Assembly (NCBI GenBank): GCA_945902075.1
Contig: CAMDMA010000025.1
Location: forward strand, 1-51,230
Direction of reading: 5' to 3'
From: Candidatus Kuenenia stuttgartensis
GTDB taxonomy: Bacteria; Planctomycetota; Phycisphaerae; Phycisphaerales; SM1A02
DNA length: 51,230 bases
Both the position numbers and the translations under genes were made by a program. The number at the start of each line of letters is the position of its first letter. Positions within the stretch are counted from its first letter, which is position 1. The notes beneath the pieces were generated by a model. That model did no database searches. It had not been told where the DNA came from and saw nothing but the letters and a program-made list of their open reading frames with translations. This document shows positions 44,020-51,230 of this stretch, piece after piece.

Positions 44020-45138
44020 TCAGGCGAGACGATTGACGCGGCGTGCGAGGTGCTCCGCATCGGCAAGACGCGCGAGAAGTGTCTCGCGTGAGGGTGCGAC
44101 GATCCCGATGTGCCCGACCTTGCGACCGGGTCGTGGCGCCTTGCCGTAAAGGTGCGCGGATGCTCCGGGAATCGCGAGAATCTCAGCTGTTTCTGGCACG
44201 CCGCCTACGAGGTTCACCATCGCAGCAAACTCAGGCATCCCTGCATCGCCGAGCGGCAAGCCCGCGACTGCGCGCATGTGATTCTCAAACTGGCTGGTGC
44301 GCGCGCCGTGAATGGTCCAATGGCCTGAGTTGTGTACGCGTGGTGCGATTTCATTGGCGATGAGAATGCCATCGGCGACAAACATTTCGAGTGCAAGTGT
44401 GCCTACGTGACCAAGCGCGTCGAGCACGCGTCGCGCGTAGTTTTCCGCATCGCGAGCAATCGTCGGTGGGATCGCCGCGGGCGCGACTGAGCGGGCGAGA
44501 ATGCCCTGAGTGTGCAGGTTGTCAACCACGGGGTAAACCACCGCGCTCCCGTCGAGAGCGCGTGTGGCAACAATCGAGACCTCACGATCAAACGGGACAA
44601 ACGCTTCGTAAATACAGGCCGTGCGACCGAGCGCGTTCCATGCGGGTTCAAGCTCGGACGCTGCGCGCACGACGCGCTGGCCCTTGCCGTCGTAGCCGAG
44701 CGATCTGGTTTTCAGCACCCCGTGCGGACCAACGGCGGCCAGCGCGAGGTCGAGCTCAGCGCGGGTACCGATTGGCGCAAACGGCTGCACGGGCACGCCG
44801 GTCGCACGAAGAAACTCTTTCTCGCGGATACGGTCACAGGTCAGTTCGAGTGAGCGCACGCCGGGATGAACGGGCCGAATTCCCGCGAGAAACGCGAGGC
44901 TTTCCGCTGGCACATTCTCAAACTCGAAAGTGACGACATCGACACTCTCTGCGAATCGCGCGAGCGCGGCCGAGTCATCCCACGCGGCTGCGAGATGTCG
45001 ACCAGCAATGCGCGCGGGCGCGTCAGGGGCTGGATCGTAAAAGACACACTCAATACCGAGCGGCATCGCAGCGAGCCCGAGCATCTGCCCGAGTTGCCCG
45101 CCGCCGAGGATGCCAACGCGCGTTGCGGACGCGCTCAC
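44020..45138 (-). CDS. purK: N5-carboxyaminoimidazole ribonucleotide synthase
   Basis: ATP-grasp enzyme that carboxylates AIR to N5-CAIR using bicarbonate and ATP; PurE then makes CAIR. The 372-aa protein starts with GTG ([17 protein letters not shown]), the usual PurK opening. It has [14 protein letters not shown], the ATP-grasp segment [13 protein letters not shown], and the metal-binding [15 protein letters not shown]. The start codon overlaps the purE stop by four bases (GTGA), so translation is coupled. The longer open frame upstream runs antisense to purE sequence and is not used. Confidence 0.95.
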   Translation of the reverse strand: MSASATRVGILGGGQLGQMLGLAAMPLGIECVFYDPAPDAPARIAGRHLAAAWDDSAALARFAESVDVVTFEFENVPAESLAFLAGIRPVHPGVRSLELTCDRIREKEFLRATGVPVQPFAPIGTRAELDLALAAVGPHGVLKTRSLGYDGKGQRVVRAASELEPAWNALGRTACIYEAFVPFDREVSIVATRALDGSAVVYPVVDNLHTQGILARSVAPAAIPPTIARDAENYARRVLDALGHVGTLALEMFVADGILIANEIAPRVHNSGHWTIHGARTSQFENHMRAVAGLPLGDAGMPEFAAMVNLVGGVPETAEILAIPGASAHLYGKAPRPGRKVGHIGIVAPSRETLLARLADAEHLARRVNRLA

Positions 45139-45647
45139 AGTGCGGTCTTCCCGGGGATCGGATTGGCGAGTACATCGGCCGTTTGACGGGCGCGAAACGC
45201 AGCGAGCCGCTCCGCAATACCTCCATCGAGGTGCGACAGAATGCTCGCAGAGAGAATGGCTGCATTGACCGCACCTGCGCGGCCGATCGCCAACGTCGCG
45301 ACGGGAATTCCCGCCGGCATTTGCACGATAGAAAGCAAGGAATCCATCCCATGGAGAGCCTTCGACTCCACCGGGACGCCGAGAACGGGAAGGTCGGTCT
45401 TCGCCGCACACATTCCAGGGAGGTGCGCCGCGCCGCCAGCGCCCGCAATCACGACCTTGAGCCCGCGGCCGCGCGCGTTGGTTGCGTATTCAAAAAGCAA
45501 ATCGGGGGTTCGATGCGCGGAAACCACGGTGCACTCAAACGAGATTCCGAGTGCCTCGAGCGTGGTCGCGGCGTGCTGCATGGTGTCCCAGTCGGACTGG
45601 GAACCCATGATGATCCCGACCAGTGGCGCGGCGAAGGCGTGCGTCAT
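45135..45647 (-). CDS. purE: N5-CAIR mutase
   Basis: Converts N5-CAIR to CAIR, the step after PurK. The 170-aa class I PurE starts [20 protein letters not shown] and contains the substrate loop [15 protein letters not shown], the [15 protein letters not shown] glycine-rich loop and [23 protein letters not shown], all typical. It is the first gene of the purE-purK pair and is divergent from the unknown gene at 45757 with a 109-base gap. Confidence 0.95.
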   Translation of the reverse strand: MTHAFAAPLVGIIMGSQSDWDTMQHAATTLEALGISFECTVVSAHRTPDLLFEYATNARGRGLKVVIAGAGGAAHLPGMCAAKTDLPVLGVPVESKALHGMDSLLSIVQMPAGIPVATLAIGRAGAVNAAILSASILSHLDGGIAERLAAFRARQTADVLANPIPGKTAL

Positions 45648-45756
45648 GGTGCGATGGTACGGGCATGCGCCCACGATGTGTGCCAGAGAGGTGCTACCAT
45701 CGCCTCCCCGTCCGATTTCGGGCGGCCTAAAGCACGCAACTCTGGCAAGGATCACC

Positions 45757-46593
45757 ATGAGCTCCATCCGCCTCAACGGTCAATACGTTCTCATCAAGGA
45801 CATCGAGAAGAAAGACTTCGCGACCTTTGTGAACCTCTGCCTTCCGAAGATTGAGCCAACCGGTTCGATCCCGCATATCGCCGCCAATGTGCTCACGGGG
45901 CTGCTCGCGGAGGGCAAGCTGCAGACGGATCCTGTCGTCCAGGCGGGCTTCGAGATCTGCGCGTCCCTCGGTATCAAAAATATTTGGACAGACGGTGCTG
46001 CCGCGAACGTGACCGAAGAAACAGCCACCGATGCTGCTGCTGGCCTTGAGACTGCCTTTGGTTTCGCTGCGATTCAGTCCGGGCTGGCGCTTGCGGCGGC
46101 CATGTGCAATGCCTTCCGTCGCACCATCAAGGTGAACGATCGAGACATTCCCGTGATTCGCCAGCCGCGCGAGATCATGATGCAGACCGCGCAGCAGGCG
46201 AGCTCGATGAAGAACCTCAACGAGCCGATTTTTGTGACAGCAGGGCGTCTCCTTGGCTCGAAGCTCAAGGAGGGCAAAGCTGTCGAAGAGCCGGAGGTCA
46301 TGGCCGTACTTTGCATGCTTTCCGATCTTGGCGCGACGCAACTCCATCTCGACCTTGAGAAGGGTGTTCTCGGTTTCGGGCCATTTAGCCCGGCAAACGC
46401 AATGGCAAGCGGCATCATGCAGGGACTCGAAGCGGACAAGGTGAAGTCGGTGCGCGAGTCCGTCGTCAAGGTAAACGACCAGTTTCGCCGCGTTGCCGAG
46501 CAGCAGGCCGCTCAAAAGGGCGGCGCCGCTGCAGGAAAGCAGGAGCAGCGACTCGCGGTGCCATCCGTCATGGGTACCCGACGACGCCGATGA
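45757..46593 (+). CDS. Conserved-looking cytoplasmic protein of unknown function
   Basis: I do not recognise this 278-aa protein. It is soluble (no signal peptide or membrane segment) with regular alpha/beta composition. A long helical region lies near residues 85-120 ([20 protein letters not shown]) and the C-terminus is basic (TRRRR) after an Ala/Gln/Lys-rich linker, which could bind nucleic acid or a membrane. The start [20 protein letters not shown] follows GCAAGG by a few bases. Codon use looks ordinary for the window. It is followed by the DUF4956-like gene. Confidence 0.7.
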   Translation: MSSIRLNGQYVLIKDIEKKDFATFVNLCLPKIEPTGSIPHIAANVLTGLLAEGKLQTDPVVQAGFEICASLGIKNIWTDGAAANVTEETATDAAAGLETAFGFAAIQSGLALAAAMCNAFRRTIKVNDRDIPVIRQPREIMMQTAQQASSMKNLNEPIFVTAGRLLGSKLKEGKAVEEPEVMAVLCMLSDLGATQLHLDLEKGVLGFGPFSPANAMASGIMQGLEADKVKSVRESVVKVNDQFRRVAEQQAAQKGGAAAGKQEQRLAVPSVMGTRRRR

Positions 46594-46728
46594 TGCGTGG
46601 GGGCTTGCGCAGCGCCATTTGAGGTGAGCCGGGCCATTTCTCGCGGTTTTCGTCTGCAATTGCCGACAGCGGCCTCTATGCACGCCATCCTGCCAATGAT
46701 GCTCCCACGACTCCTGCGGCCTTCTTGC

Positions 46729-47529
46729 ATGCAAAATCGCGTGCGATCTGCGTTCAACACCTTTGCGGTTGCGGTGATGGGTGTCCTCATCGTCGCTGCA
46801 CCGGCGTCGGCAACAGGGGAATCAGCTGCCCAAAGCACCTTCTTGCGGACGACGATCAAGGAAACACCATCAGAACGCCTTGAGCACGCGCTGCATCAGT
46901 TCACCAACTGGGCGAGTTGGGTTGAGCTGCTCGCCGGGGTCGGTCTGGCTGTCGGGCTCGCCACACTTCTCGCCTATCACCCCCGCGCAGCGCGGCGTCG
47001 TGACCTGGTGCAAGCGGCAGAGGAGCGCAAGACGCTCGTGATTCTCGGCGTGATCGGTGCGGTCGTTTCCGCACTCGTCGTGATCGATCAATCGATGGCA
47101 CTCGTTGTCTTTGGAATCGGAAGTCTGATCCGTTTCCGCACCGTCATCGGAAATCCGCACATGACCGGCCGCGCGATTCTCGTGGTCGTGATTGGTCTCG
47201 CCTGTGGGCTGTCACAGTTTGTGACGGCGATCGTCGTTGCCGCCGCTGGTTGGGTTGTCATTTGGTGGCTGCATGCGCGCCGTGCTGCGCAGATCAAGGT
47301 CAGAGTGCCGGTCGGCGCGGACAATCACAAGGCACAAATGGTTGCAGCCGAGGCGTTGCGTGCGATGCGCTGCCGCGTCCAGTCCCATCGCGAGGGCGCA
47401 TCCGGGCGGTCTTTCACTTTCGTGGCCGAGGTTCCTTCGGCGCTGAGCGATGAACTTCTCGCCCAAAGCCTGCAGGCCACACTCTCACACGACTTCGGTC
47501 GCGTCGAGGTAGAGCTGCGCGGCGAGTGA
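46729..47529 (+). CDS. DUF4956/MgtC-like inner-membrane protein
   Basis: A 266-aa membrane protein. I start at ATG 46729, which gives a signal or first membrane segment (FNTFAVAVMGVLIVAAPASA); upstream in-frame ATGs at 46678 and 46696 are possible. About four further membrane segments follow, among them the motif VFGIGSLIRFRTVIGNPHMTG, close to the LVGALSIIRFRT-type core of DUF4956 and related MgtC-like proteins. The C-terminal 80 residues form a soluble domain with ferredoxin-like composition. The role is unknown; relatives are found next to polyphosphate or adhesion-related genes. Confidence 0.75.
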   Translation: MQNRVRSAFNTFAVAVMGVLIVAAPASATGESAAQSTFLRTTIKETPSERLEHALHQFTNWASWVELLAGVGLAVGLATLLAYHPRAARRRDLVQAAEERKTLVILGVIGAVVSALVVIDQSMALVVFGIGSLIRFRTVIGNPHMTGRAILVVVIGLACGLSQFVTAIVVAAAGWVVIWWLHARRAAQIKVRVPVGADNHKAQMVAAEALRAMRCRVQSHREGASGRSFTFVAEVPSALSDELLAQSLQATLSHDFGRVEVELRGE

Positions 47530-47532
47530 GGA

Positions 47533-48075
47533 TCAGTCCTCGCCCTCGGCTGTTTCAACTGCGGCGTCTTCTATCGCCGCCTCTTCGGCCTTCCATTGAG
47601 CAACCAGTTTCGACTGCTTTTCTCGTGGGAGCGCGCGGAATTGATTTGCGTCGGCGGGTGAGCTGAATCCGATGACTTCACCTTCGTAGGTGACAGGAGC
47701 TGCTGCTGCCGTGAGGGTGTCGCCGCTCAGTGGGCAAATCGCGTTCGATATGCCCTTCTGTGCGAGGACCTGCTCTGCACCAAGCCGCGCGCGTTGCTTC
47801 ATCTCAAGCGCGGCGAATTGCCTTGCGCTGTCGCGCCCCTTGCAGTGGACCGCGTAGCACTCGAAGAACGCAACTTCGTCGAGTTCAGTGACCGATTCAC
47901 CGGTGATTGGGCACGTCATTTCCGTCTGCACGATGAGGACAACCGAATCGCCCTTCGGGTCCGTGCTCATCGATTCGGTGCTGCAGCCAACGGTCGCGAG
48001 TGTGGCTGTCGCGCCAAAGCAAATCGCGGTCATGACCCGTGTAGCGAGCCTCATTGAAGGTGCGATCGAGTTCAC
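47533..48075 (-). CDS. Lipoprotein of unknown function
   Basis: A 180-aa lipoprotein. The GTG start at 48075 has AAAGGA nine bases upstream; an internal ATG follows seven codons later. Signal segment VMTAICFGATATLATVGC with lipobox TVGC. The mature protein contains two related C-P-x-[ST]-G motifs (TCPITGESVTELDE near residue 55 and ICPLSGDTLTAAA near 115), each followed by a short helix, suggesting a duplicated small domain that may bind metal through Cys. The acidic C-terminus (EEAAIEDAAVETAEGED) is unusual. It converges on the DUF4956-like gene with a 3-base gap. Confidence 0.8.
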   Translation of the reverse strand: MNSIAPSMRLATRVMTAICFGATATLATVGCSTESMSTDPKGDSVVLIVQTEMTCPITGESVTELDEVAFFECYAVHCKGRDSARQFAALEMKQRARLGAEQVLAQKGISNAICPLSGDTLTAAAAPVTYEGEVIGFSSPADANQFRALPREKQSKLVAQWKAEEAAIEDAAVETAEGED

Positions 48076-48152
48076 TTTGAGTTTTCCTTTCGTAAAGCGT
48101 GCGATGTCGTTGGGGCCGTGTGTCCTGCGGAGCAGGTGGGTCGAGAGAATCC

Positions 48153-48182
48153 TTTACAAACACAAGGATTCATGTTTGTAAA
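48153..48182. promoter_or_regulatory. Perfect inverted repeat TTTACAAACA-N10-TGTTTGTAAA
   Basis: Two 10-base arms match perfectly around a 10-base spacer, so arm centres lie 20 bases apart, about two helical turns, as in operators for dimeric regulators. It lies about 80 bases before the lipoprotein start and about 90 bases before the porin 3 promoter -35, so it could control both genes. It could also form an RNA hairpin, but no terminator-like T run follows on the minus strand. Confidence 0.65.
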
Positions 48183-48245
48183 AAGTAAAGAAACAGTGAA
48201 GCCCGCGGAGGCAAGGTGTGTTTGAGGCTTGTTTTCTCTTGGTTT

Positions 48246-48275
48246 TTGCAAAGCACGCACACGCGTTCTTTATAT
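48246..48275 (+). promoter_or_regulatory. Sigma-70-like promoter of porin 3 with a palindrome at +1
   Basis: TTGCAA (48246-48251), an 18-base spacer, and TTATAT (48270-48275) resemble -35 and -10 elements. Transcription would start near 48282, giving a leader of about 150 bases. The palindrome ATCCTG-TT-CAGGAT (48280-48293) sits on the predicted start site and could be an operator. Confidence 0.55.
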
Positions 48276-48430
48276 GAAGATCCTGTTCAGGATGGTTTGA
48301 GGACGAGGAGTCTGCATTTTGGGATGCCACTTTCGTAGTTTGGCACGACGGTCGACCCGCGTTGCGGTCGACGCCTGAAGCGTCGAGCAAACTGGATTCA
48401 CACGAGATCCAAACGAAAGAGCAGGGCATT

Positions 48431-50023
48431 ATGAAGAAGCACGGACCGCGGTTGATTTTCGCAGGGGCAAGCACGCTTTCACTGGTGGCGACAGCTGCCG
48501 CAGCACGAGAAGACACTACCGACATGGCGCGGCAACTCGCCGAACTTCGTGCGGCAAATGAAGCGTTGGCGGCAAAGGTCGAGCGTCTGGAAGAGAGCGC
48601 CCACGGTGCCGAATGGCTCACGGAAAGCCGTGCGAATGAGATCCGCTCCATCGTGACCGATGTTCTCGCCGATGCCGGGACGCGCGACAACCTGCAGTCT
48701 TCCGGCGCAACCGCAGGGTGGAACAAGGATCAGGGCGGATTCTTCATCGCCTCGCCGAGCGGAGATTTCAAACTGAATATCAAGGGTCAGATTCAGTTTC
48801 GCTGGGCGCTTGACCATCGTTCCAATGCGGGCATCACGACCTCGAATCAGCCCGGCAGCGGGTCGGTGGCAGTTCCGAAGGAAAACGTCTGGGGCTTCGA
48901 GAATCGGCGCACCAAACTCGCATTCACTGGGTTCGTTGTCGACCCGAGTTGGACCTATGAGATCCAACCGATCTTTAACCGCAGCCCTGGAACAGTGACC
49001 TCAGGCGATCAGTCCTTCTCGAGTTCCAACATCGTTGGTGGCGTCGAAAATGTGTGGATACAAAAAGACTTTGGGAACGGCATCAACGTTCGCGCCGGGC
49101 AATTCAAGTCTCCCTTTCTCCGCGAGGAACTTGTGTCGAGTTCGTCGCAACTCGCAGTTGAGCGTTCGCTCGTAAGCGAAATGTTCTCGACAAAGTTCTC
49201 ACAAGGCGTGCAGTTTGAGTACGGCGGTCGTGCCGGCGATCCTATGAGGGCGCAGTTGTTTTATGGCGACGGTCTTCGAGCGAATGCCGTCAATGTGCCA
49301 ACGAACACCGCGACCTCTTGGGCCAATCCTGCGGGCGGTTTCGCTGGTGGGTACACAACGCCGTTCAATGCAAATCTCACCAACTGGTCCTTTGCCGGCC
49401 GCGTTGAGTTGCTTGGTGCTGGCAATTGGAAACAGTTCCGCGACCTGAGCAGTTTCCGTGGTGAAGAGTTCGGTTGGTTGATTGGTCTTGGCGGCATGGG
49501 GCAGTCCCTCCGGCCGACCACGGAGGGCAGTGTGAGTGACCGGACCACCAAATCGATGTGGGGCGCGACGGTCGATCTCACGATGGACTTTGGTGGTGCG
49601 AACCTCTTCCTTTACGGCGTCTATCGCCGTGTCAATCTCACTGGCGAGGTCGATACGCGTGACGGTGCATCGGACGGCATGGATCAGTGGGGCGGGGTCG
49701 TTCAGGGCGGCATGTTTATCTCGAATGAAGTCGAGCTGTTTGCGCGATACGAGATGGGGAACACCGACACCGACAAGTTCCGCACAGTCGAAGACGGCGT
49801 CGAATTGGAACTCGACTCGATCGTGACCTTGGGCTTCAACTACTACATCGGCGGCAATAAGGATGTGAAGTTGACCTCCGATTTTGGGTACGCCTTTGAT
49901 CCGGTCGGTGACTTTGCCACAAGCGGCGCGGACTGGTTGCAAGACTTCTCCGGCAGCACCGATGGTGGTTTCACCAACGATGGGCAGTGGGTGGTTCGCA
50001 CGCAGCTGCAACTTCTCTTTTAA
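48431..50023 (+). CDS. OprO/OprP-like outer-membrane porin (porin 3)
   Basis: A 530-aa paralogue of the porins at 3891 and 5417. Signal peptide MKKHGPRLIFAGASTLSLVA ending TAAAA, coiled coil (ARQLAELRAANEALAAKVERL), conserved pre-barrel segment EIRSIVTDVLADAGTR, then the barrel, with NVRAGQFKSPFLREEL as the porin O/P family mark. The ending is VVRTQLQLLF with terminal Phe. It has an elaborate upstream regulatory region and its own terminator, unlike the two tandem porins, so it is probably regulated separately. Confidence 0.9.
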   Translation: MKKHGPRLIFAGASTLSLVATAAAAREDTTDMARQLAELRAANEALAAKVERLEESAHGAEWLTESRANEIRSIVTDVLADAGTRDNLQSSGATAGWNKDQGGFFIASPSGDFKLNIKGQIQFRWALDHRSNAGITTSNQPGSGSVAVPKENVWGFENRRTKLAFTGFVVDPSWTYEIQPIFNRSPGTVTSGDQSFSSSNIVGGVENVWIQKDFGNGINVRAGQFKSPFLREELVSSSSQLAVERSLVSEMFSTKFSQGVQFEYGGRAGDPMRAQLFYGDGLRANAVNVPTNTATSWANPAGGFAGGYTTPFNANLTNWSFAGRVELLGAGNWKQFRDLSSFRGEEFGWLIGLGGMGQSLRPTTEGSVSDRTTKSMWGATVDLTMDFGGANLFLYGVYRRVNLTGEVDTRDGASDGMDQWGGVVQGGMFISNEVELFARYEMGNTDTDKFRTVEDGVELELDSIVTLGFNYYIGGNKDVKLTSDFGYAFDPVGDFATSGADWLQDFSGSTDGGFTNDGQWVVRTQLQLLF

Positions 50024-50045
50024 TCGTCGCCAACACGGGACGCAT

Positions 50046-50088
50046 CCTCACGCCGGCCAGCCGAATTGCTGGGCGGCGTGAGGTTTTT
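50046..50088 (+). terminator. Intrinsic terminator after porin 3
   Basis: A 9-bp outer stem CCTCACGCC (50046-50054) with GGCGTGAGG (50075-50083), with an inner imperfect stem (CCAGC/GCTGG), is followed by TTTTT. It lies 23 bases after the porin 3 stop. Confidence 0.85.
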
Positions 50089-50122
50089 CGCGTGCATGGT
50101 GCGCGTGGTGTAGTCTGCGCGG

Positions 50123-51230
50123 GTGCACGGAAGCGCAGATGAGCATCACCCCCGCCACAATCATCATCACGACCACCGAGATTCCAGTGGAAGTGAAGCG
50201 GTGCGGGTGGCGCCCTTTCTCGCAGGTCTTGGGCCGTACGCAGAGCTGGTTTGGCCCGCAATTGCCGGTGCTGCGCTCGTTGGTGGAGTTCTCGCCGCAC
50301 GCTCTGACTTCGTTTCTGCGTCCTATGCGTTCTACGCGATCGCATATCTCGCGGGCGGTTGGGAGGCGACGCGCGACGGCGTCCGGCAGCTTGTGCGCGG
50401 ACGGCTTGACATTGACTTCTTGATGGTGATCGCTGCGATTGGCGCAGCACTCGTCGCGGAGTTCTTCGAAGGTGCGCTGCTCCTCTTTCTCTTTTCGCTT
50501 GGCCACGGACTCGAGTATCTCGCGCTTGACCGCGCGCGGTCGGCAGTTGCCGCGCTTGCGAAACTCGCGCCGAAGCGTGCACGTGTTCGCTCTACCGATG
50601 GTTCAGAGCGCGAGGTGGCAGTTGAAGACATTGCGATCGGCGAGACGATTGTCGTCCGCCCGGGCGAGCGGGTTGCGGCGGATGGAACGGTCACGGAGGG
50701 CCGTTCGGGCGTCGACCAGAGCCCACTCACGGGCGAAAGCATGCCGGTCGACAAGGAACCCGGCGAGAGCATCTTCGCGGGTTCGCTCAATGGGGATGGC
50801 GCGCTCCTTGTGCGCGTGACGAAGCAGGCTGGCGACACGCTGGTGGCGCGCATGGTGCGAATGGTCGCTGAAGCACAGGCGTCGAAATCGACGGCAGAAC
50901 GCGCGGCGGAAAAGTTCACACGCATCTATGTGCCGTGTGTACTCGCAGCGACCATCACCGCGATTGTGCTCCCGCCGATCGCCGGATGGCTCTCATGGAG
51001 CGAGGCATTCATGCGCGCGATGAGCATGCTGATCGGAGCTTCGCCGTGCGCTCTGGCGATTTCAACGCCAGCCGCGGTGCTCGCGGGGCTTGCGCGCGCC
51101 GCGCGTGGCGGTGTGCTCGTGAAGGGTGGAGCGCACCTTGAGTCGCTGGGCGTCGTGCGGGTGATCGCGGTTGACAAGACAGGCACGGTGACACGCGGTC
51201 GGCCAGAGGTGTCGGAAATATTTTGTATGG
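50123..51230 (+). CDS. P1B-type heavy-metal ATPase with His-rich N-terminus (partial)
   Basis: The first 369 codons of a metal-exporting P-type ATPase, cut by the right edge. The frame opens after a TAG at 50111-50113 and I start at GTG 50123. The first 20 residues carry eight His (HHPRHNHHHDH), a likely zinc or cobalt-binding tail replacing the usual HMA domain. Seen in order: helices around VWPAIAGAALVGGVLAA, FLMVIAAIGAALVAEFFEG, the actuator TGES (residues 203-206), the metal-transport motif S-P-C (307-309, in IGASPCALAIS) and the phosphorylation site DKTGT with D351. SPC rather than CPC points to the P1B-4 (CoaT/ZntA-like) subgroup transporting Co, Zn or related ions. Confidence 0.92.
   Translation, partial: MHGSADEHHPRHNHHHDHRDSSGSEAVRVAPFLAGLGPYAELVWPAIAGAALVGGVLAARSDFVSASYAFYAIAYLAGGWEATRDGVRQLVRGRLDIDFLMVIAAIGAALVAEFFEGALLLFLFSLGHGLEYLALDRARSAVAALAKLAPKRARVRSTDGSEREVAVEDIAIGETIVVRPGERVAADGTVTEGRSGVDQSPLTGESMPVDKEPGESIFAGSLNGDGALLVRVTKQAGDTLVARMVRMVAEAQASKSTAERAAEKFTRIYVPCVLAATITAIVLPPIAGWLSWSEAFMRAMSMLIGASPCALAISTPAAVLAGLARAARGGVLVKGGAHLESLGVVRVIAVDKTGTVTRGRPEVSEIFCM

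Larger units (their letters stand above)
48076..48430. other. Divergent regulatory region of the lipoprotein and porin 3
   Basis: Gene-free for 355 bases and markedly A+T-richer than the surroundings between 48150 and 48280. It contains a perfect 10-bp inverted repeat, a sigma-70-like promoter and a palindrome at the predicted transcription start (listed separately). No credible small gene is seen. Confidence 0.65.

Noticed and set aside
43440-44036. 198-codon plus-strand frame opposite the small lipoprotein gene
   Set aside because: The minus strand encodes a clear signal peptide and lipobox; the plus frame lacks any support and begins inside a terminator.
48154-48726. 190-codon minus-strand frame opposite the start of porin 3
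   Set aside because: Shadow of the porin gene and of its promoter region; no start signals.

Overview
The window looks like chromosomal DNA from a Gram-negative planctomycete-type bacterium, most likely a free-living aquatic member of the Phycisphaerae or a relative. The basis is gene content, not a database search: three OprO/OprP-like porins with coiled-coil N-termini, many lipoproteins, a secreted tricorn-type protease, LL-diaminopimelate aminotransferase, an EF-hand/dockerin-like protein and a SNF2 helicase paired with a SWIM protein. GC is roughly 60 percent. There are no phage or insertion-sequence genes and no CRISPR array. One tRNA gene is present.

Layout. 1-3.6 kb: a 55-bp tandem repeat, nuoH, a spacer with two more short tandem arrays, and radA carrying an in-frame hexapeptide repeat. 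3.6-7.0 kb: two paralogous porins separated by a strong terminator. 7.2-15.0 kb: a head-to-tail series of purSL, purQ, a Gfo/Idh/MocA oxidoreductase, a response-regulator/FAD oxidoreductase fusion with much higher GC than its surroundings, and endonuclease IV, with four-base ATGA overlaps at two junctions. 15.2-16.7 kb: a TPR lipoprotein and queF. 16.7-21.7 kb: a very large secreted protein of unknown function, divergent from a transketolase homologue that lacks the usual catalytic residues. 21.7-26.1 kb: a secreted esterase, a lipoprotein, rlmE and an EF-hand protein. 26.1-26.65 kb: a hairpin-rich stretch without a convincing gene, ending in a strong plus-strand terminator. 26.65-30.4 kb: dapL, a lipid-methyltransferase-like gene, an M42 aminopeptidase and a small unknown protein. 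30.7-39.5 kb: tricorn protease, pyrophosphatase, and the SWIM/SNF2 pair. 39.56-43.4 kb: tRNA-Lys, a beta-propeller lipoprotein, another lipoprotein and xerD. 43.5-47.5 kb: a small lipoprotein, purK-purE, an unknown cytoplasmic protein and a DUF4956-like membrane protein. 47.5-51.2 kb: a lipoprotein, a third porin with a clear promoter region, and the start of a His-rich P1B-type metal ATPase that runs off the window.

How the genes relate. Purine synthesis is served by two separate loci (purSL-purQ and purE-purK). DNA repair and maintenance is served by radA, nfo, xerD and the SNF2/SWIM pair. A large share of the window builds the envelope: porins, lipoproteins and periplasmic hydrolases. The most unusual objects are the WspR-like receiver fused to a YdhS-like FAD/NAD(P) protein in a high-GC island, the apparently non-catalytic transketolase homologue, and the unexplained structured spacer at 26.1-26.6 kb.
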